Assembly: GCA_963786975.1 (NCBI GenBank)
Contig: CAWBBE010000004.1
Location: 558,001-622,000, forward strand
DNA: 64,000 bases
Source of the DNA: Palsa-506 sp963786975
GTDB taxonomy: Bacteria; Actinomycetota; Actinomycetes; Streptosporangiales; Streptosporangiaceae
Direction: 5' to 3'
The notes under the pieces: model-generated
What the model was told of the DNA's origin: nothing
The model's input: the letters and a program-made list of their open reading frames with translations, nothing else
Database searches by the model: none
Part shown: piece after piece, positions 17,472 through 26,740 of the stretch
How positions within the stretch are numbered: the first letter of the stretch is position 1
Layout of the letters: each line of letters opens with the position of its first letter
Position numbers and translations under genes: made by a program

Positions 17472-20354
17472 ATGCAAGTGCGACTTCTCGGGCCGGTTGA
17501 AGTCATGGCGCCCGGCGGGCCGCGGCCGGTGCATGGCCTTCGGCGCAAGACGGTGCTTGCCACCCTGGCGCTGCATAGTGGCGAGATCGTCAGCACCGGC
17601 CATCTGGTGAATGTCGTCTGGGGCGAGGCGGCGCCATCGGCTGCGGTGAACACACTCCAGAGTCATATTTCACACCTGCGCAGCGTGCTGGGGAGCAAAG
17701 CCGCGATCCGCGCGCGTCCGCCGGGCTATCTGCTGGATCTTGGCGTTGACGGCACCGACGTGCAACTCGCGGAGCGGCTGCTACGGCAGGGCATGCAGTC
17801 AGCTGATCCTGCCGACGGCGCGCGGCAATTGCAGTCCGCGCTGGCGCTGTGGCGCGGGCGGCCGCTGGCCGATGTGCCTGGTCCGGTCTGGCTGGAGGCG
17901 CAGGCAGAGCGGCTGGATCTGCTCTGGCTGCAGGTCAAGCGGGCCTTGGCCAAGGCCAGGCTGGCCGCCGGGGAGCATGCGCACCTGGTGCCCGATCTGG
18001 AACAGCTGGTGGCCGATCATCCGCTGGATGAGCAGATCCACGCACAGCTCATGCTCGCGCTGTACCGCAACGGCCGACAGGCCGATGCGCTTGGCGTATA
18101 CCACCGGTTGCGCCTTACGCTCGATGAGGAACTGGGGATCGGCCCCAGCCAGCTGCTGCGCGACCTGGAAACGGGCATCCTCCGACAGGATCCGGCTCTC
18201 GATGCGCCGGCGCCGGCAGTAACGGAGTCGCCGGCTTTGCCTGCCGCGCCGATTCCCGCGCAGCTGCCGCCGACGGTGCCCGCCTTCGCCGGGCGCAGCG
18301 CCGAGCTGGCCAGCCTCGACGCGATCCTGCATCCCGTGGCCGGGACCGGCTCGACGGGCCCGGCCGCTGTGATCATTTCGGCGGTGTCGGGCACCGCCGG
18401 AGTGGGCAAGACCGCCCTTGCCGTGCATTGGGCGCATCGCGTGGCCGCGCAGTTCCCCGACGGGCAGCTGTATGTCAACCTCCGCGGTTTCGATCCCGAC
18501 AGGCACGCGCTTGAGCCGGGAGAGGCGGTGCGCGGGTTCCTTGACGCGTTCGGGATTCCGGTGGCACGGATCCCGGCCGGCCTCCCAGCCCAGGCCGCGC
18601 TGTACCGCAGCCTGCTCGCCGGCAAACGGCTGCTCGTGGTGCTTGACAACGCACGAGACGTCGAGCAGGTCCGCCCGCTGCTGCCCGGCTCGTCCGGGTG
18701 CCTGGCCATCGTGACCAGCCGCAACCACCTCACCGGCCTGGTCGTCACCGAAGGTGCGTACCCGCTGACGCTGAACGTGCTCACTGCGGCCGACGCCGCT
18801 GACCTTCTCGCCCTCCGCCTGGGAGCCGGCCGGGTCGAAAGCGAGCCGGATACGGTCGAGGACATCGTCGCCGCGTGCGCGCGGCTGCCGCTGGCATTGA
18901 CCATCGTCGCGGCTCGCGCCGCCATCCACCCCAGCTTTCCCCTTGCTGCTTTCGCCAGCGAGCTACACGAGGCCACTGGCACCCTTGACCCGCTCAGCGG
19001 GGGCGACCTCGCGAGCGACGTCCGGACGGTGTTCTCGTGCTCCTACCGCGCCCTGAGTGCCGGCCCGGCGCGGCTGTTCCGGCTCCTTGGCCTGCACCCC
19101 GGCCCGGACATCGCTCTCACCGGCGCGGCCAGCCTCGCCGCTATCCCGCCAGACCGTACCCGCGCCCTGCTGTCCGAGCTGACCCGCGTGCACCTGGTCG
19201 CCGAGCACGCCCCCGGCCGGTACGCCTTCCACGACCTGCTCCGCGCCTACGCCACAGAACAGGCGCACAGGCACGACAGCCAAGACGTCCGTGACGCCGC
19301 AGTGCGCCGGATCCTCGATCACTACCTGCACACCGCCTGCAGGGCTGCGATATTGATGCAGCCGCACCTCGACCCGATCGCCCTCGACCCGCCGCAGCCA
19401 TCGGTCACCATTGACCCGCCCGCCACGGCCGAGGGCGCACTGCGCTGGTTCACGGCGGAGCACGGCACGCTGCTGGCCGTCGTCGGAATTGCCGCCGAAG
19501 CCGGCTTCGGCACCCGCACCTGGCAACTCGCGTGGGCCCTGAACACCTTCCTGCTGCGGCGCGGGCTCTGGAACGACCAAACCACGGTATGGAACGCCGG
19601 CCTGAATGCTGCCCGCCACATCGGCGACACAGCCGGAGAGGCCCACGCCGTGCACGGCCTCGCGACCGGCTACGCCAGGGCGGGCCGCCTCCGCGAGGCC
19701 TCCTCGCTATTCCGGGACGCACTACAGCTATTCGAAACGATCGGCGATCATGTCAGCCAGGCGGCGATTCATAACGGCCTCTCGGTGCTGGCGGAGCGGC
19801 AACAGCGCCCTGCCGATATGCTCAGCCACTCCCTGCAAGCCCTCGACCTGTACCGTGCGGCAGATCACCGGGCAGGGCAGGTGTGGGTCCGCAACAACAT
19901 CGGCTACAGTCACGCCCTCCTTGGCAACCACCAGCAAGCCATCGCCTACTGCCAGCGAGCCCTGGCCGGGATCCAGGAACTAGGCGAACGCTGCTGGGAG
20001 GCCGCCACCTGGCACAGCCTCGGCTACATCCGTCACCAGCTCGGCAATCACCAGCAAGCCGTCAGCTGCTACGAGCGGTCCCTCGACATCTGCCGGGAAC
20101 TCGCCGACCGTTACAACGAAGCTGACACGCTCGATCACCTCGGCAACGTCCACTACAGCACGGGCGACACCGACACCGCGCACCGGACATGGACGCGGGC
20201 GCTGCGCATCCTTGACGAGATCGGCCATCCTGACCACGACCGGGTCCGCGCCAAACTCCGCCCTCGCCGCGACCAGCTGCAGAGCGGCCCGCTTAGCCAG
20301 CCGCTCGATGGCCGCGCCAAACGCCGAGCAGCAGATAATGCGCACGTTGCCTGA
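17472..20354 (+). CDS. AfsR/SARP-family transcriptional regulator
   Basis: A 960-residue regulator with the AfsR layout: OmpR-type winged helix (residues about 1-95, starting MQVRLLGPVEV), bacterial transcriptional activation domain (about 96-250), an NB-ARC STAND ATPase with P-loop GTAGVGKTALA near 306-316, and TPR repeats from about 700 to 930 (units with NNIGY, HSLGY and DHLGN spaced about 40 residues). SARPs activate antibiotic or other specialised-metabolite genes. No biosynthetic cluster of that kind directly follows, and its target is not evident. The gene is intact, unlike the LuxR-type ATPase at 37.8 kb. Confidence 0.9.
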   Translation: MQVRLLGPVEVMAPGGPRPVHGLRRKTVLATLALHSGEIVSTGHLVNVVWGEAAPSAAVNTLQSHISHLRSVLGSKAAIRARPPGYLLDLGVDGTDVQLAERLLRQGMQSADPADGARQLQSALALWRGRPLADVPGPVWLEAQAERLDLLWLQVKRALAKARLAAGEHAHLVPDLEQLVADHPLDEQIHAQLMLALYRNGRQADALGVYHRLRLTLDEELGIGPSQLLRDLETGILRQDPALDAPAPAVTESPALPAAPIPAQLPPTVPAFAGRSAELASLDAILHPVAGTGSTGPAAVIISAVSGTAGVGKTALAVHWAHRVAAQFPDGQLYVNLRGFDPDRHALEPGEAVRGFLDAFGIPVARIPAGLPAQAALYRSLLAGKRLLVVLDNARDVEQVRPLLPGSSGCLAIVTSRNHLTGLVVTEGAYPLTLNVLTAADAADLLALRLGAGRVESEPDTVEDIVAACARLPLALTIVAARAAIHPSFPLAAFASELHEATGTLDPLSGGDLASDVRTVFSCSYRALSAGPARLFRLLGLHPGPDIALTGAASLAAIPPDRTRALLSELTRVHLVAEHAPGRYAFHDLLRAYATEQAHRHDSQDVRDAAVRRILDHYLHTACRAAILMQPHLDPIALDPPQPSVTIDPPATAEGALRWFTAEHGTLLAVVGIAAEAGFGTRTWQLAWALNTFLLRRGLWNDQTTVWNAGLNAARHIGDTAGEAHAVHGLATGYARAGRLREASSLFRDALQLFETIGDHVSQAAIHNGLSVLAERQQRPADMLSHSLQALDLYRAADHRAGQVWVRNNIGYSHALLGNHQQAIAYCQRALAGIQELGERCWEAATWHSLGYIRHQLGNHQQAVSCYERSLDICRELADRYNEADTLDHLGNVHYSTGDTDTAHRTWTRALRILDEIGHPDHDRVRAKLRPRRDQLQSGPLSQPLDGRAKRRAADNAHVA

Positions 20355-20413
20355 GCGGGCCAACTTAGTCAGGTTGCACCATGGCGGCGGGCGCTTTCCG
20401 GCTGTCCGCAAGC

Positions 20414-20447
20414 GTCTGGCCGGGCCCTCTCGCGGACCCGGCCAGAC
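20414..20447. terminator. Bidirectional hairpin between convergent genes
   Basis: A perfect 11-base inverted repeat (GTCTGGCCGGG at 20414-20424 and its complement at 20437-20447) with a 12-base loop, lying between the ends of the SARP gene and the convergent beta-propeller gene. There is no T tract, which is common in high-GC actinomycetes. Confidence 0.65.
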
Positions 20448-20480
20448 ACCAGCCTGGAGGCTTACGGCAGATCGGTAGGG

Positions 20481-21707
20481 TCAGCTATCCAGAACGATCT
20501 TTCCGAGCAGGCCATGTTCCTCGCCACCTGGGCCAGCGGTGAAGAGCAGCTCATTGGTCTTAGCGGCATTCCCGTTGCCGAACCGCAGGCTCCACAGGCC
20601 CTCGATGGCCATCGGCTTACCGCTGGGCTGGTGCAACTGGCCCAGGTGCGCGCCGGTGACCGGATTGTAGGCGTTGATGTGGCCGTCGCCGAAATTGCCG
20701 ACCAGCAGGTCCCCGCCGAACCTGCCGAAGCTGGACGGGGCCAGGGCGAGCCCCCACGGCGAGTTGAGCGCGCCACGGGTGACCAGCCGCCGGACGAGCG
20801 CGCCGTCGTTGGTGAAGACATCCACGAACCCGTTGCCCGGCCCGGCCACGTCGTCTTCCAGGCCATCATCCTGCTTGGCATAAGTCACGTACAGCTTGCC
20901 GTTGAATTCCTGGATGCCGAATGGGCCGTAACCGGCTGGCAACCGGTGGTCAACGAATAGCCCGCCAGGCAGTACTGCCGGCTGGAAGTCACTGTTATAA
21001 ACCTCAACGCGGCCGGACCGGAAATTGGTGGCATACAGATACGTCTTGCCGTCGGACGCCTGAGCCTGGGCCAGGCCTTTATAGACTGCGTTGGCGCCAT
21101 TTTTGACCGGCGTCTCGGTCACCGTGGCGCCCACCTTGGGGTTCCAGCCGTCGATTCCACCGTTCTCCGAGGCAAAGAGGAAAACAGCCGGAGCCGACAC
21201 GTCGCCTGCATCGTTATGCAGCACAAAGTCGCTGGTGTTCGTGTCGGCGTTGTTCACCTGGCCGGTCGGCGCGCCAGAGGTGATCGTCACCACCAGCTTG
21301 GACTTGGTGACCGTCGTCGCGGTGCTGCCCGCGCTGTACAGGGTGGTCCTGTCGGCGTGGTTGTCTGACACCCAGAGGGCTGAGCCCGGCGCCTGGTCGG
21401 TACCTGGCGAGGCAGAAACGCCCCAGGAATTGACCAGATCAGGATCGGTCTGGCCGGCCAGGCCAGGAATGTCGGAGACCATGTTTACCTGGCGGTATGC
21501 CGAGTCGTGCGTCCCCGCCGATGCGCCGCCGGCAGTCATGACCATCGCGGTTCCGGCAGTCGCGATGGCGGCCAGATATCCCAGGCCCCGCCAGCCGCGC
21601 CGTTGCCGCGCCATGGCAATCGTCGAGTGTTTCGCTCGGGTCATTGCTGGAACCCCCTGCCGGACGTCGACGGTCGTGCGCGCGGGATCGGGTTCTTTCG
21701 TCATCAT
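20481..21707 (-). CDS. Secreted TIGR03118-family beta-propeller protein
   Basis: A protein of about 408 residues. After a basic stretch (ARQRRGWRG) comes a hydrophobic signal sequence ending in A-G-G-A-S-A, then repeated blades with WGVS..P......LWVSDN, YATNFRSGRVEVY, GPFGIQEFNGKLYVTYA and SPWGLALAPSSFG..GGDLLVGNFGDG motifs. This matches the uncharacterised TIGR03118 family of secreted NHL-like propellers. AGAAGGAG lies just before ATG ATG at 21707/21704; an ATG at 21647 would give a more normal signal-peptide length. Ligand and role unknown. Confidence 0.8.
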   Translation of the reverse strand: MMTKEPDPARTTVDVRQGVPAMTRAKHSTIAMARQRRGWRGLGYLAAIATAGTAMVMTAGGASAGTHDSAYRQVNMVSDIPGLAGQTDPDLVNSWGVSASPGTDQAPGSALWVSDNHADRTTLYSAGSTATTVTKSKLVVTITSGAPTGQVNNADTNTSDFVLHNDAGDVSAPAVFLFASENGGIDGWNPKVGATVTETPVKNGANAVYKGLAQAQASDGKTYLYATNFRSGRVEVYNSDFQPAVLPGGLFVDHRLPAGYGPFGIQEFNGKLYVTYAKQDDGLEDDVAGPGNGFVDVFTNDGALVRRLVTRGALNSPWGLALAPSSFGRFGGDLLVGNFGDGHINAYNPVTGAHLGQLHQPSGKPMAIEGLWSLRFGNGNAAKTNELLFTAGPGGEEHGLLGKIVLDS

Positions 21708-21861
21708 GGCTCCTTCTGGCTGTCTTCCTGGTCGTGAGCGGAGCCTGATCCTGGGCCGGCCGCTGATCAGGAACACCGCGCCGCCACTGTGGCATCCGCC
21801 GCTGGAAGGGGCCTGACACGACGCTGGAACGGGCCCGCCGTCGTGAGCTGTTCTGGGGCTT

Positions 21862-22205
21862 TCAGCGCTGGCTCCATGCACCCTCGGAGAGGATCAGCCA
21901 AACGCCTATCTGCCCGAGAGGAAGTGCCGACAGGCGGTCGCGGATCAGATCCGCCCGCCGCTGCTTGTCCTGCACACGGTGCCCGAACAGTTTGGTGCGG
22001 ACCTCGATCACGACATCGAGGTCGCCCACGTCCAGCGGAGACTTCTTCCGGAACCGGATCTCTATGTCACCCGGCCCCGGCGGCCCGTCGAGGGTTCCTC
22101 CGGACATTCGACCGCTTCGCCGACAACATCTGGCAGCAGCTCGCCCAGGCGACGCAGAACCTCCTCGCCTACCGTCCCGTCGTAGGTCACATCGATCAGC
22201 GGCAG
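21862..22205 (-). pseudogene. Frameshifted tautomerase-family (MIF superfamily) gene
   Basis: On the minus strand, one frame from 22205 reads PLIDVTYDGTVGEEVLRRLG and continues to VECPEEP. The next frame then reads PPGPGDIEIRFRKKSP, DLDVVIEVRTK and IGVWLILSEGAW to a stop at 21862. Together this is a full-length tautomerase-family protein with the catalytic-type proline right after the start. The single frame change lies near 22095-22110. The first codon is CTG, not ATG or GTG, so start and frame are both abnormal. Either a pseudogene or a place with sequence errors. Confidence 0.6.
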
Positions 22206-22283
22206 GCCACCAGGTTGCCCGACCGCGGGGGCGGGCGTCGGCGGTGGGCCCGGCTGGGCGGGGGTGCGGGCGCCGTGGACTGG

Positions 22284-22900
22284 TCAGAATTTCTTGGCGG
22301 CCTCGCGGGCGGCGGCGTGTGCTGCCTGCCTGCCCGCGTCGGCGTCGGCGGTCGCGAGGTCTGGCCGGAAGTGAATCGCGCTGGCGGCGGTGATGCCGGC
22401 CCACGCCAGCCAGTCGTTGAAGTACGGGGCCTGGAAGTCCGAGCCGAACGTCGCCGGGCGCCCGGTGCCGTAGACGGCGCTGGTGTAGATGACAACAGCC
22501 CGCTTCCCGGTGAGCAGGCCCGTGTAGCCCTGTTCGGCGTCGAAGGCGAAGACCATGCCGGGCTGGCTGACGACGTCGATGAACTGCTTGAGGATGTACG
22601 GGATGCCGTGATTCCACATCGGGACGCTGAACAGGTAATAGTCGGCGTCGGCGAGTCGCCGGAACGTGCGCTCGGCAGCCTGCCACGCGGCGGCCTGGTC
22701 ACCTGACGGCACCTGGCCGGCGAAGACGGCCATCTTCGCGGCTGCCGCGGCCGGGCCGAACTCGGGTAGCCCGCCGTCCCACAGGTCGAAGGTATCGATG
22801 GTCACCTCGGGACGCTCGTCGCGCAAGGCGTCGAGGAATGTGCGGGCGATGGCAAGCTGCGCCGCGGGGGGGACGCTGAGATGTGCAGCAGCGAAGGCAT
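22284..22900 (-). pseudogene. azoR: FMN-dependent NADH-azoreductase, frameshifted near the start
   Basis: The frame ending at 22284 codes an AzoR-type flavodoxin-fold enzyme: LAIARTFLDAL, then FSVPMWNHGIPYILKQFIDVV (the FMN-contacting PMWN segment) and a GKRAVVIYTS strand. The expected start MPSLLHISASP lies at 22900 behind AGGGAGCC, but in a different frame; the shift falls at a run of seven G bases (plus strand) near 22866-22872. Length 617 bases is not a multiple of three, though total size fits AzoR. The product would reduce azo dyes and quinones with NADH. It is divergent from a MarR gene, a usual regulator of such enzymes. Confidence 0.75.
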
Positions 22901-22922
22901 GGACGGCTCCCTGGAATGTGTG

Positions 22923-22968
22923 TGCGTGCGTGCGCACGTATATTACCAAGAAGGTGCGGGTGCACGCA
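22923..22968. promoter_or_regulatory. Candidate MarR operator and promoter between azoR and marR
   Basis: The divergent spacer holds TGCGTGC units at 22923-22929 and 22927-22933, a perfect 10-base palindrome CGTGCGCACG at 22929-22938, and the complementary GCACGCA at 22962-22968. A TATATT hexamer at 22939-22944 could be a -10 box. MarR proteins bind such inverted repeats over divergent promoters. Inferred only. Confidence 0.45.
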
Positions 22969-22988
22969 AGTGGTGTAGCATCTCGTGG

Positions 22989-23462
22989 GTGAGCGACGAG
23001 AGATCCCGGCTGGCGACCAGCGCGTGGGCGGCCCTGCTGCAGGTGCACGCGGCCCTGGTTCCCAGCCTCGACCAGGCCCTGCAGCGAGCGGCCGGGCTCC
23101 CGCTGAGCTGGTACGACGTTCTGCTTGAACTGGCCGCCGCGCCCGGGCGCCGCCTCACCATGAGCGAGCTCGGCGAACGGGTGGTGCTCAGCCGTACCCG
23201 GGTCAGCCGGATCGTCGCCGAGCTGGTGACCACCGGGCTGGTGCGCCAAGAAGGCAACCCAGACGATGGCCGCTCCGCGTTCGCGGTGATGACCGCCGAC
23301 GGGCTAGCCCGTTACCGCGCCGCCGCACCTCACTACCTCGCCGGCATCGAGAAACAATTCGCAGGCGGCCTCACCGACGCCGAGCTGACCTCGATCGCCA
23401 AAGCCTTGCGCAAGGTCCTCCGGCAGCCAACGATGTCGGGCTCGCACGGACCGCCCCGCTAG
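22989..23462 (+). CDS. MarR-family transcriptional regulator
   Basis: A 157-residue MarR protein: N-terminal dimer helix, then LPLSWYDVLLELAAAPGRRLTMSELGERVVLSRTRVSRIVAELVTTGLV, the winged helix-turn-helix, and the wing DDGRSAFAVMTADG. GTG start at 22989; no strong RBS, so it may be leaderless. Divergent from the azoreductase gene, which it most likely represses until a quinone or phenolic ligand appears. Confidence 0.88.
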   Translation: MSDERSRLATSAWAALLQVHAALVPSLDQALQRAAGLPLSWYDVLLELAAAPGRRLTMSELGERVVLSRTRVSRIVAELVTTGLVRQEGNPDDGRSAFAVMTADGLARYRAAAPHYLAGIEKQFAGGLTDAELTSIAKALRKVLRQPTMSGSHGPPR

Positions 23463-23479
23463 CGACCGAAGGATGCACT

Positions 23480-24946
23480 ATGCCCAGGCTTGGCTCTGCT
23501 CCGCGGCTATTGACGCTCACGGCGGCTCTGGGATTGGCTGCCGCACTGCTGTTGTCCCAGGGGGCGGCTGCAGGAACCTCGCTGGCGACCGGGCCTGGTC
23601 TTGACTGGCCGCAGTATCTGCATGGTCCGCAGCACAGCTCGGTGAGCCTGGCGACGGCATTCACGCCGTCAAACGCGGCTGCGGCGAGCCAGGTATGGCA
23701 CTGGCAGCCGCCCGCGGTCACGGGCAAGCCGGCACCCCGGCTGGACGCGAGCCCGACCGTGGTGGCCGGGCGCGTGTACATCGGCGCCCAGAGCGGCGGG
23801 TTCTTCGCGTTGAAGGAGGCGACGGGCGCGACGGTGTGGAGTCGTCAGCTCGACACCGAGCCGCAGGTCAGCTGCCCGGCGCGCGGGATTACCTCGACCG
23901 CGGCGGTGCTTCCCGACCGGGTCACCGGCACGAGCACCGTTTACGTGTCTGGCGCTCGCTACTTGTATGCGCTGAAAGCCGCGACAGGCGCCGTGGTGTG
24001 GAAGACCGAGATCGGCCCGGCAAGCGCGCCCGCCGACGCGTACTACAACTGGTCGTCGCCGACGGTGGCTGGCGGCCACATCTATGTCGGCCTGTCCTCC
24101 AGCTGTGACGACCCGCTGATCCGCGGCGGGGTGGTCGAACTCGACCAGCACACCGGCCAGGTGCTGCACACCTGGCACACGGTGCCCGCCGGGTCGATCG
24201 GCGGCAGCATCTGGACGAGCGTCGCAGCCTCGTCCAGCGGCAGCGATCTGTGGGTTTCGACAGGCAACGAGTGCGACGCCACCCTCAATACCTGCCCGGC
24301 CGGCAACCAGATCGGAAACTCCCTTTCCATCGTGCACCTGTCCTCGTCGCTGGGGCTGCGCCAGGCATGGCTCGCGCCGGGAACGGCCGGCAACGGCCAT
24401 GACTGGGACTTCGGCGCCTCCCCGGCCCTGTTCGGGGCCGGAGGAACACCGGCCGACGTGGGCTCCTGTAACAAGAACGGGAAGTTTTACGCGCTTGCCG
24501 CAAACCCGCTCGGCAGCTCACCACTCTGGACCGACATGATCGGCGCGCCCGCCGGCGCGCTCAGCTCATGCCTCGCCGGCGCCGTCTGGGACGGATCGGG
24601 CGGCGCGCTTTACGTCGGCGGCGACGGCGCCACCATCGGCGGCACCAGCTTCGGCGGGTCGGTTCGCCAGGTCAATCCGGATACTGGCGCTTTCCGCTGG
24701 CAGACCGGCCTGCCGTGCGCGGTGATGGGCACGCCAACGCTGGACAGCGCGGGCGTGCTCGCCGCCGGCACCTACAGCTGCCCGGGCACTCGTACTCCAG
24801 GCGCCTACCTGATCAATGCCTCAACCGGCGCCATACTCAAGACGCTCCCGGTCGGCTCGAGCCCCGTCTTCGGCCAGCCCGTCTTCGCCCAGGGCACCCT
24901 CTTCGTCGCGACCGAAACACGCGGGCTCTACGACTTCGCACCCTGA
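23480..24946 (+). CDS. Secreted PQQ-like beta-propeller protein
   Basis: A 488-residue protein with a signal peptide (LTLTAALGLAAALLLSQG, cleavage near AAAG) and repeated PQQ-type blades: VYIGAQSGGFFALKEATGATVWSRQ, VYVSGARYLYALKAATGAVVWKTE, IYVGLSS, and a last LFVATETRGLYDF. Two cysteine-containing loops (SCPARG, SSSCDD) suggest disulfides outside the cell. PQQ-like repeats are common in proteins that never bind PQQ; no dehydrogenase catalytic residues were noticed. It starts 17 bases after marR. Role unknown. Confidence 0.8.
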   Translation: MPRLGSAPRLLTLTAALGLAAALLLSQGAAAGTSLATGPGLDWPQYLHGPQHSSVSLATAFTPSNAAAASQVWHWQPPAVTGKPAPRLDASPTVVAGRVYIGAQSGGFFALKEATGATVWSRQLDTEPQVSCPARGITSTAAVLPDRVTGTSTVYVSGARYLYALKAATGAVVWKTEIGPASAPADAYYNWSSPTVAGGHIYVGLSSSCDDPLIRGGVVELDQHTGQVLHTWHTVPAGSIGGSIWTSVAASSSGSDLWVSTGNECDATLNTCPAGNQIGNSLSIVHLSSSLGLRQAWLAPGTAGNGHDWDFGASPALFGAGGTPADVGSCNKNGKFYALAANPLGSSPLWTDMIGAPAGALSSCLAGAVWDGSGGALYVGGDGATIGGTSFGGSVRQVNPDTGAFRWQTGLPCAVMGTPTLDSAGVLAAGTYSCPGTRTPGAYLINASTGAILKTLPVGSSPVFGQPVFAQGTLFVATETRGLYDFAP

Positions 24947-25284
24947 CCTTGCGACCAGGACAAGGCCGCGGGCGGCCCGCTGAATAACTACTGTCCGATG
25001 AATATCCCACGCGCCTGCGAACGGCCGCCCCCCTTTATGACGCTGCTATTCACCTGATCGAGTGGCGGCGGGTCAGCGGGCCGAGCGGGATGTGGGCCGC
25101 GTGCGGACGCTCGGTAAGCCGTTGATCTTCGCCTGTCGGCTGGGCCGGCGGTGGCGCGGCCCGGCGTGCCGCTGTCGGCACCGGGCCAGGGCCGATGTAG
25201 CGAGGGCCGGGTGCGCCAGCGTGGGCACCGGCCCGGTGCGGGCTTATTAAAACCGCTACAGCTATATGAGTAGAGTTACTGCTC
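24947..25284. other. Intergenic region with inverted repeats
   Basis: About 340 bases before the PadR gene with no coding frame I trust. It holds GCACCGGGCC at 25178-25187 with its complement at 25230-25239, and inside that a short palindrome GCACCG-GCC-CGGTGC at 25225-25239, which may form a terminator-like hairpin. Confidence 0.45.
25263..25280 (+). promoter_or_regulatory. Candidate PadR promoter and operator
   Basis: TATATG at 25263-25268 sits about 17 bases before the ATG, and AGTA-GAGT-TACT at 25269-25280 is an inverted repeat between them. This would suit a leaderless or near-leaderless transcript repressed by its own PadR product. Inferred from position. Confidence 0.4.
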
Positions 25285-25599
25285 ATGCAGCGTAACCGTC
25301 CCCCGTCGGCACAGACGATCAAAGTCTTGCGAGCGCTGGCCGCCGATCCGGCCCGGTGGCGCTACGGCTATGACCTGACCACCGAGGTGCACCTGAAGTC
25401 GGGTTCGCTGTATCCGATCCTGGTCCGGCTCGCCGACCGCGGCCTGCTGGAAACCTCCTGGGAACCGGGCCGGGGCAGCCGGCCGCCCCGGCATCTGTAC
25501 CGACTGACCCCGGCTGGCCGGGAGTTTGTAGCGGCGCTGACCGCCGCCCGGGCCGGCCGGACGACCCTGAACCCGCACAATCGTTGGAGTGAGGCGTAA
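25285..25599 (+). CDS. PadR-family transcriptional regulator
   Basis: A 104-residue PadR protein: helix-turn-helix with WRYGYDLTTEV..KSGSLYPILVRLADRGLLETSWE, then the wing RPPRHLYRLTPAGREF. Small PadR proteins of this kind usually repress the membrane-protein gene they are co-transcribed with. Its stop overlaps the next start (TAATG), so translation is coupled. Confidence 0.9.
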   Translation: MQRNRPPSAQTIKVLRALAADPARWRYGYDLTTEVHLKSGSLYPILVRLADRGLLETSWEPGRGSRPPRHLYRLTPAGREFVAALTAARAGRTTLNPHNRWSEA

Positions 25600-26531
25600 T
25601 GCTCGGTGGCCTGTTCTTCATCCCTATGTTGTGCCTGCTGGGCATCGGCATAGCGCTGTACCGCCGTAACCCGCAGAGGTTCCTGGACGGCCCAGCCGAG
25701 GACGCGCCGCTGCGGCTGATGCGCTGGGCGGCCGGCCTGCTGTCCCCGCAACGGGCCGAATGGGGCCAGGCCATGCTCTGCGAACTCGGCCACATCGAGG
25801 GCCGGATCCGGCGGATGCGCTTCGCGCTGGGCTGCGCCGGTGCCGCACTCGTGCTCCCACCATGGGGACAGGCCGCCGCCGGGGTATGGGCGATGATCGT
25901 GCTTGCGGCCGGTGCCATCGGTCTGTACGGCGGAATGGCGGCCCGCTACCGGCTCGGCGGCGGCGACTGGGTCGCGGCAGCGATTTTGACCGTCTTCGTG
26001 ATCGGTGTCCTGCTCGGCGCCAGCGCCCTGGTTCGCCGGCCCGGTGTCGTGATTCCCGGCCTGCTCGGCGGCCTGTTCATCACCGTGACCTTCCTGACCC
26101 TGTCCGGGTTCACGTTCCTCGACCAGGTCTTGCCGAATACCGTGCCCTGGCACCGGCTGGTGCAGGTGATCGTGGTGCCGTTCATCGTGGGCGCCGCTGG
26201 CACCCTGTGGGGCCGTGACCCGATCGTCGGAAAGCACATCGCCCGGCTCGCCGCCATCACCGGCAGTCTCGGCCTGTTCGTGTACACGTCGATCGCGGTC
26301 GCCGCGATCGGAGGCGGCGGACCGTTCGACCAGGACGGCGGCGGGACCCTCCGGGGCACCATCAGCGACCGGCTCGGCAACAACCTGATCCTCCTGGCCT
26401 TCACCACCCTGGTCTTCGCCACCATCGGATGGGGCGGCGCCGCCGCGGCCGGCCGTCTGCTCCGCCGCACACTCACACCGGCAGTTCCCGGCCCGATCAG
26501 CCCGGACTCCGAAAGCCAGCAGGAGGCGTAA
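25599..26531 (+). CDS. Membrane protein co-transcribed with PadR
   Basis: A 310-residue protein with about seven or eight hydrophobic helices. It opens with a membrane helix, has a soluble stretch LMRWAAGLLSPQRAEWGQAMLCELGHIEG, then hydrophobic segments to the end. The RAEWGQAMLAEL-type stretch is found in actinobacterial membrane proteins coupled with PadR regulators; I do not know a function. Start codon overlaps the padR stop. Confidence 0.75.
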   Translation: MLGGLFFIPMLCLLGIGIALYRRNPQRFLDGPAEDAPLRLMRWAAGLLSPQRAEWGQAMLCELGHIEGRIRRMRFALGCAGAALVLPPWGQAAAGVWAMIVLAAGAIGLYGGMAARYRLGGGDWVAAAILTVFVIGVLLGASALVRRPGVVIPGLLGGLFITVTFLTLSGFTFLDQVLPNTVPWHRLVQVIVVPFIVGAAGTLWGRDPIVGKHIARLAAITGSLGLFVYTSIAVAAIGGGGPFDQDGGGTLRGTISDRLGNNLILLAFTTLVFATIGWGGAAAAGRLLRRTLTPAVPGPISPDSESQQEA

Positions 26532-26535
26532 CCCG

Positions 26536-26670
26536 ATGACCACACCGGACCAGCCGGGCCGAGCGGTTCACGTACGACGCGGGCGGAGAACCGTGCGCAT
26601 CGTGCTGCTGTGCCTCGTCGTGGCAGCGATACTGTTCCTCGCCGCCACCGGCTGGCTTAGCGGGCGCTGA
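26536..26670 (+). CDS. Small single-pass membrane protein (44 residues)
   Basis: An ATG at 26536 is preceded by AGGAGG at 26521-26526 and opens a 44-residue frame: a basic N-terminus (VRRGRRTVR) followed by one hydrophobic helix (IVLLCLVVAAILFLAATGWL) and a stop at 26668-26670. It lies four bases after the previous gene's stop and is probably the third member of the PadR operon. Unknown function. Confidence 0.6.
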   Translation: MTTPDQPGRAVHVRRGRRTVRIVLLCLVVAAILFLAATGWLSGR

Positions 26671-26740
26671 AATAGCCCCAGGCTTACGTTAGGTGATCGG
26701 CGATAGGCCGCGGTGCTACCGCCGAAGACCGCCGACGCAA

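Noticed and set aside
17167..17610. A 147-codon frame before and into the SARP gene
   Set aside because: More than a quarter of it is the SARP coding sequence in another frame; the unique part has no RBS or motif.
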